A stretch of DNA of 64,000 nucleotides from Nosocomiicoccus massiliensis (GTDB lineage: Bacteria; Bacillota; Bacilli; Staphylococcales; Salinicoccaceae): positions 992,001 to 1,056,000 of the forward strand of contig NZ_CP136964.1 in NCBI RefSeq assembly GCF_002871345.2, written 5' to 3'. How positions within the stretch are numbered: position 1 is the stretch's first letter; each line of letters starts with the position of its first letter. Under the pieces are notes generated by a model, which was given only the letters and a program-made list of their open reading frames with translations, was not told the DNA's origin and searched no databases. The position numbers and the translations under genes were made by a program. Below, piece by piece: positions 9,408 through 20,022 of this stretch.

Positions 9408-9730
9408 TTCTATATCAGGTAAATTTCTATAATTCCCCCAATTTGAAATCGCCTCTCTTCAAACCCTACATCTTCCACCCATCTCCTGTTGAGTGATTTG
9501 ATTTTTCTTCCTCTACTGTTTAACTTTATTAAATATCTTAAAAACTAGTATTTGAAGAAGTTCAGTATATGTTACGTTAGCTAACATTTTCTCACGCCAT
9601 CGTGGTGTTTTTTCATGTTTTATTAGCACCTTTAAATGGTTCATTTACATGCCTGTCATGCTCTTATTAATATAATTATATACAGCCATTAGTATTTTGA
9701 TATTAGCGTATCTTAATTATACTTTTTATC
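9408..9730. other. gene-free stretch with no clear feature
   Basis: AT-rich intergenic sequence of about 320 bp. The last 16 or so bases resemble the middle linker of the phased arrays, so the missing left half of the truncated copy at 9731 may have decayed here. No convincing ORF, RNA gene or promoter was seen. Confidence 0.5.
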
Positions 9731-9806
9731 TAACAAAAACTGATGAAAAACCCGAGATTCTGTTAATTATTTCGATATATTTAACAGATTTGACTATTTT
9801 TTGTTA
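9731..9806 (+). repeat. TAACA/TGTTA array, copy 3 (right half only, 76 bp)
   Basis: Only the 35-16-25 right half is present. Its end is followed by the same 67-bp gap as other tandem pairs before copy 4, so this was once a full tandem copy. Confidence 0.8.
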
Positions 9807-9873
9807 ATAAAATCGGGCCGGGAGTGGTTTTTCATCTTTAAATGGTAAAAACACAACCTCTACCAAATATAAT

Positions 9874-10041
9874 TAACAAAAATATCGCGATTTTGTTCAT
9901 TATCCGAAATTTTTTAACATAATTCGGCTGCTTTCCCCGGTTTTTGTTAAATATATTTTTTTATTTAACAAAAATGGATGAAAAACCGGAGATTCTGTTA
10001 ATTATCCGAATATATCTATCAGATTCAGCAAATTTTTGTTA
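9874..10041 (+). repeat. TAACA/TGTTA phased array, copy 4 (168 bp)
   Basis: Full 25-16-35-16-35-16-25 layout with three decayed pentamers (TGTTC, TATCA and minor changes), but every spacing is intact. It directly precedes the terminator of the DUF423 gene. Confidence 0.88.
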
Positions 10042-10044
10042 AAT

Positions 10045-10087
10045 AAAAAGATGAAAAGCCCGATCACTAGTGACGAGCTTTTCATCT
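10045..10087 (-). terminator. terminator of the ung-ywdI-DUF423 transcript
   Basis: Minus strand GAGATGAAAAGC and GCTTTTCATCTT flank a 16-nt loop, followed by TTTTATTT. It lies immediately before the DUF423 stop and next to array copy 4. Confidence 0.65.
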
Positions 10088-10103
10088 CCATTAAAAAAGT
10101 TGC

Positions 10104-10475
10104 TTACATCTTCACTTTTAAAATTTGGACGATTACCATGATCCATGACGCGATAAACATCACGCCTCCGATTGGTGTAATCGCGCCGAGGATACCGATA
10201 CCTGTTGTCGATAAAACAAATAGCGATCCTGCAAATAATAGAATCCCAATGAACATCACGATTCCTGCTGCATTAAACATTGTAGTTCCTGTTACGCCGT
10301 TTAATACACCGAGTAAAATCAGACCGAGTGCATGGTACATTTGATATCTACACGCTGTCTCCCACACTTCTAGATAATGTTCGGATAACTTTCCTTCTAA
10401 ACCGTGTGCGCCAAACGCACCTGCAGCGACACTGATGAGTGCATTCACTGCACCGAGTATAATTAACATTCTCAT
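10104..10475 (-). CDS. DUF423 (YwdK-like) membrane protein
   Basis: 123 residues with four transmembrane helices and the DUF423 hallmark near the N-terminus, GAVNALISVAAGAFGAHGLEGKL, then YQMYHALGLILLG. Function unknown. It is the third gene of an ung-ywdI-ywdK cluster that is also found in Bacillus, 12 bp after ywdI. Confidence 0.85.
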   Translation of the reverse strand: MRMLIILGAVNALISVAAGAFGAHGLEGKLSEHYLEVWETACRYQMYHALGLILLGVLNGVTGTTMFNAAGIVMFIGILLFAGSLFVLSTTGIGILGAITPIGGVMFIASWIMVIVQILKVKM

Positions 10476-10487
10476 TTTCTAATCTCC

Positions 10488-10730
10488 TTAAAAATCAAAA
10501 ATCGACGTTTTCGATTCGCCCGCAATATACGTGTTATCGAGCGTACATTTTTTTAACGGACGCGCTTCTTTTTTCACGTCTTTAGTAGGCTCATCGTCAA
10601 CGGGTGGTTTATCTTTTAATAATTGTACCAACTTTTCAACTGTATATAAATGCTTTTCGTCGTTTGACGTTTCATATAAATCTAGTTCGTTTCTAATTGA
10701 GTTAATGACCTTTTTTCTCAAACTGTTCAC
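10488..10730 (-). CDS. ywdI: YwdI family protein
   Basis: 80-residue acidic cytoplasmic protein of unknown function, placed in the YwdI family mainly by position between ung and ywdK and by the helical start [19 protein letters not shown]. Its apparent GTG start overlaps the last 29 bp of ung, pointing to translational coupling. Confidence 0.6.
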   Translation of the reverse strand: MNSLRKKVINSIRNELDLYETSNDEKHLYTVEKLVQLLKDKPPVDDEPTKDVKKEARPLKKCTLDNTYIAGESKTSIFDF

Positions 10731-11373
10731 TCCAATCTACTGGCGCTTTTCCTTGTTCGATTAAGTACGCGTTCGCCCTACTATACGGATTCGTCCCGAA
10801 AAATCCACCTCTATTTGCAGCGAGCGGACTCGGATGCACGCCGGTGATAACTTTATGTTTTGACGTATCGATTAACTTTATTTTCTTCTTTGCGGGATTT
10901 CCCCATAAAATAAACACGAGACCGTCACGTTCGTTACTTAGCGTTTCGATAATTGAGTCAGTGAAACACTCCCAGCCGATGCCGCGGTGTGAGTTAGCTT
11001 TATGTGCGTCGACAGTTAACACAGTGTTTAACAGTAGCACCCCTTCACGCGCCCAATCTGAAAGGTCACCGTCTGTACGTTTTATACCAAGATCATTTTC
11101 AAGTTCTTTGTACATATTTCGTAGACTCGGCGGCACCGTCACGCCAGGTCGCACACTAAAGGCGAGTCCATATGCTTGGTTCTCACCGTGGTACGGATCT
11201 TGCCCAAGTATGACGACTTTCACGTCTTGAAACGGCGTTAACTGAAACGCACGATATATTTCATCTCGTTTAGGATAAACAACACCGTCACGATATTTTT
11301 CTTCGAGCACTGTTTTAAGCTCTGTAAAATCACATTTTTGTTTAATTAATTTAAAACACTCTGACCAATTCAT
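10702..11373 (-). CDS. ung: uracil-DNA glycosylase
   Basis: Removes uracil from DNA at the first step of base excision repair. The 223 residues include the catalytic motif [18 protein letters not shown] (Asp general base), [14 protein letters not shown], and the DNA-intercalating loop [22 protein letters not shown] at 11373 is chosen because GTAGGAGG lies 6 bp upstream; an in-frame ATG 30 bp earlier lacks this. Confidence 0.96.
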   Translation of the reverse strand: MNWSECFKLIKQKCDFTELKTVLEEKYRDGVVYPKRDEIYRAFQLTPFQDVKVVILGQDPYHGENQAYGLAFSVRPGVTVPPSLRNMYKELENDLGIKRTDGDLSDWAREGVLLLNTVLTVDAHKANSHRGIGWECFTDSIIETLSNERDGLVFILWGNPAKKKIKLIDTSKHKVITGVHPSPLAANRGGFFGTNPYSRANAYLIEQGKAPVDWSEQFEKKGH

Positions 11374-11486
11374 AACAGGCCTCCTACATTCACAGTATAC
11401 CACTTAAGTTAAGCATCATTGTAGATAAAGAGCACTTTATATAGTAAAATATAGTCATTATTGCCTAGGATAGGAGAATGAGTATT

Positions 11487-12317
11487 ATGACGCAGAAAAA
11501 AGTACTTACAATTGCGGGAACAGACGTCTCAGGAGGCGCTGGTTACGCAGCTGATGTAAAGACATTTGAAGATCATGATTTATACGGTTTTTGTGCACTC
11601 ACAACGATCGTGTCAATGGATCCAAATACGTGGTCACACCGCGTACACCATGTTCCATTAGAAGTGTTAGATGAACAACTCGAAACAGCACTTTCGCTAA
11701 GCCCAAATACAGTTAAAACAGGAATGCTCCCAAATGAGGACGTCATTTCACGCGCAAGCGAAGCAATCAAAAAAAGTGACGCGGAGTTTTTCATCTTTGA
11801 CCCAGTGATGGTATGTAAAGGTGACGACACAGTATTAAACCCAGGTGTTGTTGACAGCATGCAGAAAGAATTACTACCGATTTCAACAATTGTTACACCG
11901 AACTTAGTTGAAGCGGGTAACTTAGCTGGCATGAAAACACCTAAAACAGTTGAAGAAGTAAAAGAAGCGGCTAAAAAGATTTACGAATACGGCCCTAAAT
12001 ACGTCGTCATTAAAGGTGGTACAGACCTTCAAGTCGATGAAGCACTGGACATCTTCTACGACGGTGAAAGCTTCTACGGATTATATGCAGATAAATTAGA
12101 AAAAGCATATAACCACGGTGCAGGATGTACATTCGCTGCAGCAGTTGCATCGAACTTTACGAATGGATTAGAACCACTTGAAGCGGTTAAAGCAGCAAAA
12201 GCATTCGTCGCATCGGCAATTAAGCACGGTTCACAAATGAACGAACACGTTGGAGTTGTCAGACACAACGCATACAATAAAGTTGGTACAGTAGACGTAC
12301 AAGTGAAACCACTATAA
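11487..12317 (+). CDS. pdxK: pyridoxine/pyridoxal kinase, staphylococcal type
   Basis: Ribokinase-fold kinase of the ThiD-like group that phosphorylates vitamin B6 vitamers. About 276 residues. The start KKVLTIAGTDVSGGAGYAADVKTFE, the FDPVMVCKGDD segment and the anion hole GAGCTFAAA, with the Cys typical of this PdxK type, closely follow the S. aureus enzyme. An HMP-P kinase role cannot be excluded. AGGAG is only 1 bp from an ATG at 11478 but 10 bp from ATG 11487, so the latter is preferred. Confidence 0.88.
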   Translation: MTQKKVLTIAGTDVSGGAGYAADVKTFEDHDLYGFCALTTIVSMDPNTWSHRVHHVPLEVLDEQLETALSLSPNTVKTGMLPNEDVISRASEAIKKSDAEFFIFDPVMVCKGDDTVLNPGVVDSMQKELLPISTIVTPNLVEAGNLAGMKTPKTVEEVKEAAKKIYEYGPKYVVIKGGTDLQVDEALDIFYDGESFYGLYADKLEKAYNHGAGCTFAAAVASNFTNGLEPLEAVKAAKAFVASAIKHGSQMNEHVGVVRHNAYNKVGTVDVQVKPL

Positions 12318-12320
12318 CGG

Positions 12321-12344
12321 TAAGAGAGATTTTTATCTCTCTTA
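12321..12344 (+). terminator. weak terminator after pdxK
   Basis: TAAGAGAGAT and ATCTCTCTTA form a 10-bp stem with a 4-nt loop, but the tail TTATATTA is a poor U-run. It may only reduce read-through into yojF. Confidence 0.45.
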
Positions 12345-12364
12345 TTATATTATGGAGGATTATA

Positions 12365-12727
12365 ATGGGATTAAAACGAATAGATGAAGCTGAAGTACAA
12401 CGCCTACTCGACGCACATAAAAACGAACCTGTTTACTTATACGCTGAAGTAACGAGTGGCGTGTATGCAAGCCATAACGATGATACGAAATTTAATGCGG
12501 GCACGTTTGTCCGAAACGTCCAAATCACGTACACTGAGGGGACGCTTAAAGGTGGCGGTAATTTTGAATACCGCGTTGGCCTTAAACTCGACAATGACGG
12601 ATGGGTATACGTGACTGGTCTGTCTCATTACACTGTTGAGGACGGGGTCTTTATCCTACATGGTATTGACCACGACGGAAAACTTGCTGCTGCATTAGAA
12701 ATTAGTCGAGAGAAACTGAAAAAATAA
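12365..12727 (+). CDS. yojF: YojF family (DUF1806) protein
   Basis: 120-residue protein of the DUF1806/YojF family, which is typically encoded next to bshB2, as here (19 bp upstream). A role in bacillithiol biology is suggested only by this pairing. Good ribosome-binding site TGGAGG 7 bp before ATG. Predicted beta-rich and soluble. Confidence 0.8.
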   Translation: MGLKRIDEAEVQRLLDAHKNEPVYLYAEVTSGVYASHNDDTKFNAGTFVRNVQITYTEGTLKGGGNFEYRVGLKLDNDGWVYVTGLSHYTVEDGVFILHGIDHDGKLAAALEISREKLKK

Positions 12728-12745
12728 GATTGAACGAGGGATATT

Positions 12746-13432
12746 ATGTCACTTGAAAAAGAAAATCATGTACTAATTATTTACCCTCACCCAGACGACG
12801 AAGCGTTTGGTGTTGCAGGAACGATAATGACGTACCGAGATATGGGCGTGCCGGTGACGTATGCGTGCTTAACGTATGGTGATATGGGGCGCAACATCGG
12901 TAACCCACCAGTGACGCGTGAAACACTGTCTAAATTACGTAAACAAGAACAACTAGAAGCGGCACGACTCATGGATTTAGACGTGAGATTTTTAGATTAT
13001 AGAGATAAGACACTCGAGTTTGAAAATCAAGAATTACTTGAAAATGATATACGAAAAGTAATTGAAGACACAGAGCCAACGCGTTTAATTACATTTTACC
13101 CGGGATACAGCGTACACCCGGATCACGAAGCGACTGCTGAAGCAGTATTGAACGTCGTCGCTGAAATGGAAGAAAGTAAGCGCCCAACGCTAACGCTCGT
13201 CGCATTTGATAAGCGTACGTTTGCTGATTTAGGCGAACCAACACTTCAAACGGATATTAAAAAGTATGCTGAACGTAAAAAAGAAGTACTCGCTGCACAT
13301 AAATCTCAAACAGAAAAGCTGTTAATCGAGCTATGTAAAGATACTCAATTTAGTAAAGAGGCACGCGAGCGTTGGTTTGAGAAAGAAAACTTCTATTATT
13401 ACGATATTAATGATTGGAAAAATAAGGAGTAG
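12746..13432 (+). CDS. bshB2: bacillithiol biosynthesis deacetylase BshB2
   Basis: Zn-dependent GlcNAc-malate deacetylase of the LmbE family, acting in the second step of bacillithiol synthesis. 228 residues with the metal-binding HPDDEAFG motif near residue 15, CLTYGDMGRN, and the second His in PGYSVHPDHEATAEAV. Located between yojF and folE2 on one transcript. Confidence 0.93.
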   Translation: MSLEKENHVLIIYPHPDDEAFGVAGTIMTYRDMGVPVTYACLTYGDMGRNIGNPPVTRETLSKLRKQEQLEAARLMDLDVRFLDYRDKTLEFENQELLENDIRKVIEDTEPTRLITFYPGYSVHPDHEATAEAVLNVVAEMEESKRPTLTLVAFDKRTFADLGEPTLQTDIKKYAERKKEVLAAHKSQTEKLLIELCKDTQFSKEARERWFEKENFYYYDINDWKNKE

Positions 13433-13438
13433 CTAAGC

Positions 13439-14317
13439 ATGACGAATATAGATCTTTCAAATCGCGAAGCGCGATATAAACACTTTGGTTCGGTCGATCC
13501 AATTAAAGGGACAAAGCCAAAAACGAAAGAAGAAATGGCCGACTTACAGAATACGAAAAAAGACTTTCTCTTTGACGTACAATCTGTCGGTATCAATAAC
13601 CTGACGTACCCTGTTCGAGTTGGAAATTATCAATCTGTTGGGAATTTCGAACTCGCAACGAGCTTACGACGAGACGAAAAAGGAATCAACATGAGCCGAA
13701 TTTTAGAGTCGTTACAAACTCAAAATGACGGCGGAATTCTACTTGAATTTGATACGCTAGAAAAAGTACTCGCAGTACTAAAAGAACGTATGAACCAAGA
13801 ATCATCTGAACTCACTGTCGAGTCCACATGGTTCTTTAACAAACCGTCACCTGGCACTGAACTTGATGCGGTAGCACACGCGGACGTACGTTATCATATG
13901 GAATATACGGATGACGCTGTGACAAAAACACAGTTCGGTATGACAGCAAGCGTCACGACGCTATGCCCATGTTCAAAAGAAATCAGTGAGTATAGCGCGC
14001 ACAACCAGCGCGGGTTTATAACTGTGCTTCTAGATATCGATAAAAACGAAGAAGTACCTGCTGATTACAAAGAAATCGTCTACCGAGCGTTAGAAATTAA
14101 CGCATCGAGTCAGCTGTACCCGATTTTAAAAAGAACAGATGAAAAAATGGTCACAGAACGCGCGTATGAAAATCCACGTTTCGTTGAAGACCTCATTCGC
14201 CTCGTCGCATACGATATTCATGATTTACCATGGGTTAAGGCATTTGAAATCGAGTGCCGCAACGAAGAAAGCATCCACCAACACGATGCATTCAGCCGTA
14301 TGAGATTTGAGAAATAA
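13439..14317 (+). CDS. folE2: GTP cyclohydrolase I, FolE2 (MptA-like)
   Basis: Converts GTP to 7,8-dihydroneopterin triphosphate for folate synthesis using a metal other than strictly Zn. The 292 residues have the FolE2 signature VTTLCPCSKEISEYSAHNQRG with the conserved Cys-Pro-Cys, and the final FEIECRNEESIHQHDAFSR. It starts 6 bp after bshB2. In Bacillus FolE2 is induced by zinc limitation; no Zur box was identified here. Confidence 0.93.
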   Translation: MTNIDLSNREARYKHFGSVDPIKGTKPKTKEEMADLQNTKKDFLFDVQSVGINNLTYPVRVGNYQSVGNFELATSLRRDEKGINMSRILESLQTQNDGGILLEFDTLEKVLAVLKERMNQESSELTVESTWFFNKPSPGTELDAVAHADVRYHMEYTDDAVTKTQFGMTASVTTLCPCSKEISEYSAHNQRGFITVLLDIDKNEEVPADYKEIVYRALEINASSQLYPILKRTDEKMVTERAYENPRFVEDLIRLVAYDIHDLPWVKAFEIECRNEESIHQHDAFSRMRFEK

Positions 14318-14326
14318 TAAATGTGA

Positions 14327-14355
14327 GCTAGACCTAGGCGGGTCTAGCTTTTTTG
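14327..14355 (+). terminator. terminator after folE2
   Basis: GCTAGACC and GGTCTAGC pair around TAGGCG, followed by six T. Confidence 0.85.
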
Positions 14356-14542
14356 TTTGGAGTTGTTCGTGATATGTGTGTATGATGGGATTTATTTAAC
14401 AACAAATAGTCAATTCTGTTAGATATATTGATTTAATTAACAGATTCGCGAGTTCTTCATCAATTTTTGTTAGATAAAAAATTATATTTAACAAAAATCG
14501 CGGTCGGCGATTAAAATTTGTTAATTATATCCGGATAATTAA

Positions 14543-15865
14543 GTTACGTCCATATAATTGTGTAAAATAGAAAAAAAGAGCCATCGTATTCTCTGTTATA
14601 ATTCAGTTACCAACAAAAATTAACAGGGAGAGAATACAAATGACTCAACTTAATTTTACAGTAGATATGAAAAAAATTCTAGAGGATATCTCTGGAAGTA
14701 ACCTTAATGAAATGACTAAGGGTCTTCTAACTTTAGTGTTAAATCAAGTGATGCAAGAAGAACGAGATGAATACATGGGTATTGGCTCATATGAAAGAAA
14801 CAGTAGTCGAAAAGACTATCGTAATGGCAGTTATCGCCGAGGGTTCACAACGTTAGTTGGAAAAATTGAACTCGAAGTCCCACGAACACGTTCCGGAGAG
14901 TTTTCACCACAGGTATTTGAGAAGTGGCAAAGAAAGGACCAGGCGCTCGTGCTTTCTTTGATTGAAATGGTAGTCAGCGGTGTGTCTACGCGTAAAGTCA
15001 CTAAAATTGTGGAAGAACTAGTCGGAGAAAGTGTCTCGAAATCATTCGTATCTAACGTGATGAAACGATTAGATCCAGAAATCCAAGACTTCGCGGAGCG
15101 TTCATTAACACACAATATATTTAAATATGTATCAGTAGATGCGATGTATATTAAAGTACGTGAGAATCATAGAATCGTCTCTAAAGCTGTGTATATTGCG
15201 CTCGGTATTGGTGTAGATGGTCATCGTGAAGTACTTGGGTTTAAAGTGGATGATGCTGAGAGTAAGAATCACTGGGGCACTTTTTACGTGACTTAAAAAA
15301 TCGTGGGTTAACACAACCAGAACTCATTACTTCAGATTCACATCAAGGTTTAAAGCAGGCGATTCAAGAAGAGTTCCCGGGCACACCTTGGCAAAGATGT
15401 ACAGTCCATTTCTTAAGAAACATTACGAATGTAATGCCTAAAAAAGGTTCAACTGCTGCGCGTCAATTATTGAGAGAGATTTTTCATACGACAACACCCC
15501 AACATGCACGAGAAGCAAAAGAGAAGTTTTTAGACTTTGTATCAGAGGATCCAAGATTTAATCACGCGGTAGAAATTTTAGAAAGTGGATTTGACGATGC
15601 GATTCAATGTTTAATGTGTCCAGCGGCTAGACAAAAGTTTTTAAAAAGTACAAACGCACTCGAACGACTAAATAGTGAGTTAAGACGTCGTGAGCGCGTT
15701 GTTAGAGTATTTCCAAATGTCGAGTCTGCATTTCGTTTAATTGGCGCACTTCTTCTTGATGCGAATGAAGCCTATAAAGAAACAAATAGAAAAGTGAGCG
15801 CGTTCGTGGAAGCTAAAGAATAACAGAGAGATTTTTTATTTTACACAATATTTAAGACTTGACCT
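14543..15865 (+). mobile_element. IS256-family insertion sequence
   Basis: About 1323 bp, the canonical IS256 size. It is bounded by an 8-bp direct repeat ATAATTAA (14535-14542 and 15866-15873). The ends form imperfect inverted repeats that share ATTGTGTAAAATA, about 15 bp in from each end. Exact ends could shift by 2 bp. The transposase is frameshifted, so this copy is probably not autonomous. Confidence 0.9.
14640..15823 (+). pseudogene. IS256-family transposase, frameshifted
   Basis: Mutator-type DDE transposase. The first frame (14640-15296, 218 residues) carries YVSVDAMYIKV with the first Asp. The second, resuming near 15286, carries LITSDSHQGL (second Asp), the CTVHFLRNI segment and NALERLNSELRRRERVVRVFPN (Glu). 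A run of five T at 15281-15285 where six are needed causes the shift. Rejoined, it is about 394 residues, the full family length. A sequencing error in the homopolymer is the alternative. Confidence 0.88.
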
Positions 15866-15962
15866 ATAATTAACACAATCACGATATTTTTGTTAGATAA
15901 ATTTTGGAAAGGTTGTGCTTTTACTCTTAAAAAATGAAAAGATACTCTGAGCATGATCTTAT

Positions 15963-16130
15963 TTACAAAAATTAGTTGAATCTGTTAGATATATCGATTT
16001 AATTAACAGATTCGCGGGTTTTTCATCAGTTTTTGTTAGATAAAAAAATATATTTAACAAAAATCGCGCCAGGCGACCAGAATTTGTTAAATATATCCGG
16101 ATAATTAACAAAATCACGATATTTTTGTTA
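15963..16130 (-). repeat. TAACA/TGTTA phased array, copy 6 (168 bp)
   Basis: Standard layout in minus orientation, starting 67 bp after the end of copy 5. If the IS is removed, copies 5 and 6 are a tandem pair at 235 bp. First pentamer reads TTACA. Confidence 0.9.
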
Positions 16131-16290
16131 GATAAATCCAGACGAAACAGTATTATTACACTTTATATCCATCTCTCTACTATTTAAAAGAATAAAAACC
16201 TGCTCTCTACTTTGTTTGACCAGCTCCTCGCCTTTTTTCGCTCACTTCGTTATAGTTAAGACATATAAACCGTTAAGGAGACGCTATTTT

Positions 16291-16482
16291 ATGAACAAAA
16301 CTCGAATTTTCTACGCACTGCGCGTCATGTTGATCGCGTTTTTAGTGTTTAATACGATTAATAACCTTGTCGAATCTACGTCTGGTAGTATTTCGAGTAT
16401 TTTAATGTACTCGATTATGTGTGCAGTACTCGTCGTTGCTGTTTCTTTATTACTTCTCGGAAAACCAGACGAATTCAAATAA
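16291..16482 (+). CDS. small two-helix membrane protein
   Basis: 63 residues, MNKTRIFYALRVMLIAFLVF then a short polar link and SSILMYSIMCAVLVVAVSLLLLG. Two transmembrane helices predicted. ATG 16291 follows TTAAGGAG; a longer in-frame start at 16216 has no ribosome-binding site. Unknown function. Its terminator is shared with the convergent tadA. Confidence 0.65.
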   Translation: MNKTRIFYALRVMLIAFLVFNTINNLVESTSGSISSILMYSIMCAVLVVAVSLLLLGKPDEFK

Positions 16483-16483
16483 A

Positions 16484-17692
<1,209 letters not shown>

Positions 17693-17700
17693 AAAATCAC

Positions 17701-18654
17701 CTACTGCTCTGTCACTTTTACTTTGATGTTTTTAAGCATCACTTCTGTCATTTTATCTAAATCATATTTCGGATTAAAATCCCACTGCTCTTTTGCTTCA
17801 CTACAATCGAGTGAGTTTGGCCATGACTCTGCAATCCCTTGGCGCACAGGGTCAACATCATAATTCAGTTTAAAATCTGGAATGTGTTTACGAATCGACT
17901 CTGCAACCATTTCAGGTTCAATACTCATCGCTGAAACGTTAAACGCGTTACGCGTTTTTAATTTTTCTGGATCTGCATGTAATAAGTCGATAATCGCATC
18001 GATTGCATCATCCATAAACATCATATCCATGTAAGTCCCTTTGTCGATAAAGGACGTGTACTCGCCCTTACGAATCGCATCGAAATAAATTTCGACCGCG
18101 TAGTCTGTCGTTCCGCCACCCGGCTCTTGCATAAAGCTAATTAAACCAGGGAAACGTACAGAACGTGTATCGAGCCCGAACTTCGTGTAGTAATAATCTA
18201 AAAGAAGTTCTCCTGCCACTTTGTTCACACCGTACATCGTCGTCGGACGCATCAGTGTGTGCTGTGGTGTATTATCTTTAGGCGTGCTCGGACCAAAACT
18301 TCCTATCGAGCTTGGTGTAAAGTACTGCGTACCATAAATACGAGCCGCTTCAATCGTGTTAAATAAGCCGCCCATATTAATATGCCAAGCGAGCTCTGGA
18401 TTTTCTTCAGCAGTCGCACTGAGTAACGCCGCTAAATGGAGAATCGAATCCGGCTGGAACGCTTCAACGACCTCCATAACGCGTTCTTTATCTGTCACAT
18501 CTAAAATCTCAAACGATTTGCCGACCATCGGTCCACGTTCTGGCATACGAATATCCGTTGGTAACACATTTTCTTCGCCGTACATTTCTCTTAAACGTAC
18601 GACGAGTTCGGTCCCAATTTGTCCTAAAGCTCCAGTCACTAAAAACTTTTCCAC
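17701..18654 (-). CDS. tdh: L-threonine 3-dehydrogenase, SDR type
   Basis: Extended short-chain dehydrogenase of 317 residues. It has the NAD-binding [11 protein letters not shown] at the N-terminus, a downstream DVTD segment, and the catalytic [11 protein letters not shown] (Tyr-x3-Lys) preceded by PSSIGSFGP. The assignment as Thr dehydrogenase rests on its location 14 bp after kbl: Tdh makes 2-amino-3-ketobutyrate and Kbl cleaves it to glycine and acetyl-CoA. A generic epimerase is the alternative. Confidence 0.83.
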   Translation of the reverse strand: MEKFLVTGALGQIGTELVVRLREMYGEENVLPTDIRMPERGPMVGKSFEILDVTDKERVMEVVEAFQPDSILHLAALLSATAEENPELAWHINMGGLFNTIEAARIYGTQYFTPSSIGSFGPSTPKDNTPQHTLMRPTTMYGVNKVAGELLLDYYYTKFGLDTRSVRFPGLISFMQEPGGGTTDYAVEIYFDAIRKGEYTSFIDKGTYMDMMFMDDAIDAIIDLLHADPEKLKTRNAFNVSAMSIEPEMVAESIRKHIPDFKLNYDVDPVRQGIAESWPNSLDCSEAKEQWDFNPKYDLDKMTEVMLKNIKVKVTEQ

Positions 18655-18668
18655 GATGAAAATCCTCC

Positions 18669-19856
18669 TTAAATGATGCCGAGTTCTTTACCGACTTCTG
18701 TGTAAATTTCGATTGCTTGATCGAGCATTTCTTTAGTGTGTGCTGCTGTTGGCATGTTTCTCACACGCCCTGTACCTCTTGGTACTGTTGGGAATACAAT
18801 CGATTTCGCGTATACGCCTTTTTCTTGTAGGCGACGTGAAAACTCTTGTGCTTTCTTTTCTTCACCAATAATAACTGGAGTAATCGGTGTTTCAGAGTTT
18901 CCGATGTCAAATCCAGCATCTTTTAAGCCTTGTTTTAAGTAGTTTCCATTTTCCCAAAGTTTGTCATGAAGTTCAGTTGATGCCATTAATTTTTCAACAG
19001 CTTTTGTAATTGCTGCAGTATCTGCTGGTGTTAGCGCTGTTGAGAATAAGAACGGGCGTGCTGCAACTTTTAAGTAGTCGACTAAATCTTTAGAACCCGC
19101 AACGTATCCTCCTACGACACCAATCGCTTTAGATAAAGTACCCATTTGTAAGTCGACTTCTTTTTCTAAGCCGAAGTGTTTTACTGTTCCGGCACCTTTA
19201 CCCATAACACCTGACCCGTGCGCATCGTCGACGTACGTAATAAGATCGAATTCCTTTGCGACTTTAATCATTTCAGGTAAGTTTACGACGTCTCCGTCCA
19301 TTGAAAATACACCGTCTGTAATATACATTACTTTATTGTATTCGCCTGATTCTGTCGCTTCTTTTGCTTTTTTACGTAAATCTTCTGGATCGTTATGATT
19401 TACACGAATAATTTTCGCACCAGATAAACGACATCCATCGATAATACTCGCGTGGTTTAATTCGTCAGAAAGAATAGCGTCTCCTTTTTTCATAATTGCA
19501 GGAATTGCACCTTGGTTTGCGTTAAAACCTGACGTTAACGCAATAACCGCTTCTGTACCTTTAAACTTCGCAAGTTTTTCTTCTAAATCTCTATGAAGAT
19601 CCATCGTACCGTTAATCGTACGTACAGCTCCTGCACCGACACCGTGTGAGTCGATTGCTTCTTTTGCAACTGCTTTCATTTCTTCATCTGTTGCAAGACC
19701 GAGATAGTTATTTGACGATAAGTTAATTAATTCTTTTCCATCGATATTGATAATTGGACCGTTCGCACCTTCTACAACGTCGATTTCGTTGTATAGACCG
19801 TTATCCTTTAATTCAGTTAAATTCTGATTTAAATACTCTTGTAAAGTCTTTGACAT
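18669..19856 (-). CDS. kbl: glycine C-acetyltransferase (2-amino-3-ketobutyrate CoA ligase)
   Basis: PLP-dependent alpha-oxoamine synthase, 395 residues. Visible motifs are [18 protein letters not shown], the conserved [15 protein letters not shown], and the PLP-lysine region [15 protein letters not shown]. It forms or cleaves 2-amino-3-ketobutyrate in threonine-to-glycine catabolism. A biotin-type (BioF) role is less likely as the neighbour is tdh. Divergent from the M20 amidohydrolase pair. Confidence 0.92.
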   Translation of the reverse strand: MSKTLQEYLNQNLTELKDNGLYNEIDVVEGANGPIINIDGKELINLSSNNYLGLATDEEMKAVAKEAIDSHGVGAGAVRTINGTMDLHRDLEEKLAKFKGTEAVIALTSGFNANQGAIPAIMKKGDAILSDELNHASIIDGCRLSGAKIIRVNHNDPEDLRKKAKEATESGEYNKVMYITDGVFSMDGDVVNLPEMIKVAKEFDLITYVDDAHGSGVMGKGAGTVKHFGLEKEVDLQMGTLSKAIGVVGGYVAGSKDLVDYLKVAARPFLFSTALTPADTAAITKAVEKLMASTELHDKLWENGNYLKQGLKDAGFDIGNSETPITPVIIGEEKKAQEFSRRLQEKGVYAKSIVFPTVPRGTGRVRNMPTAAHTKEMLDQAIEIYTEVGKELGII

Positions 19857-20022
19857 AATTTAAACGTCCTCCTTAAAGTTCTTAACTTATATTTTAACAG
19901 AATACAAAGTTACTTAAAATCAAATGATATTTATAATGTATTTGAAATTTTCGGACTATTTTAACCCACTCTCCAATTGATTCTGTTAAACTATTAATAT
20001 TAAAGATAGGAGTGATGTTACG

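Larger units (their letters stand above)
14397..15895 (-). repeat. TAACA/TGTTA phased array, copy 5, split by the IS
   Basis: Bases 14397-14542 plus 15874-15895 together make exactly 168 bp of the standard layout, in the minus orientation. The IS256-type element has inserted inside the last 25-bp pair and duplicated ATAATTAA. Removing the IS and one copy of the duplication restores the pentamer spacing exactly. Confidence 0.88.

Noticed and set aside
14640..15823. Programmed frameshifting in the IS256 transposase
   Set aside because: IS256-type transposases are made from a single frame; the missing T in a five-T run is better explained by mutation or a homopolymer error.
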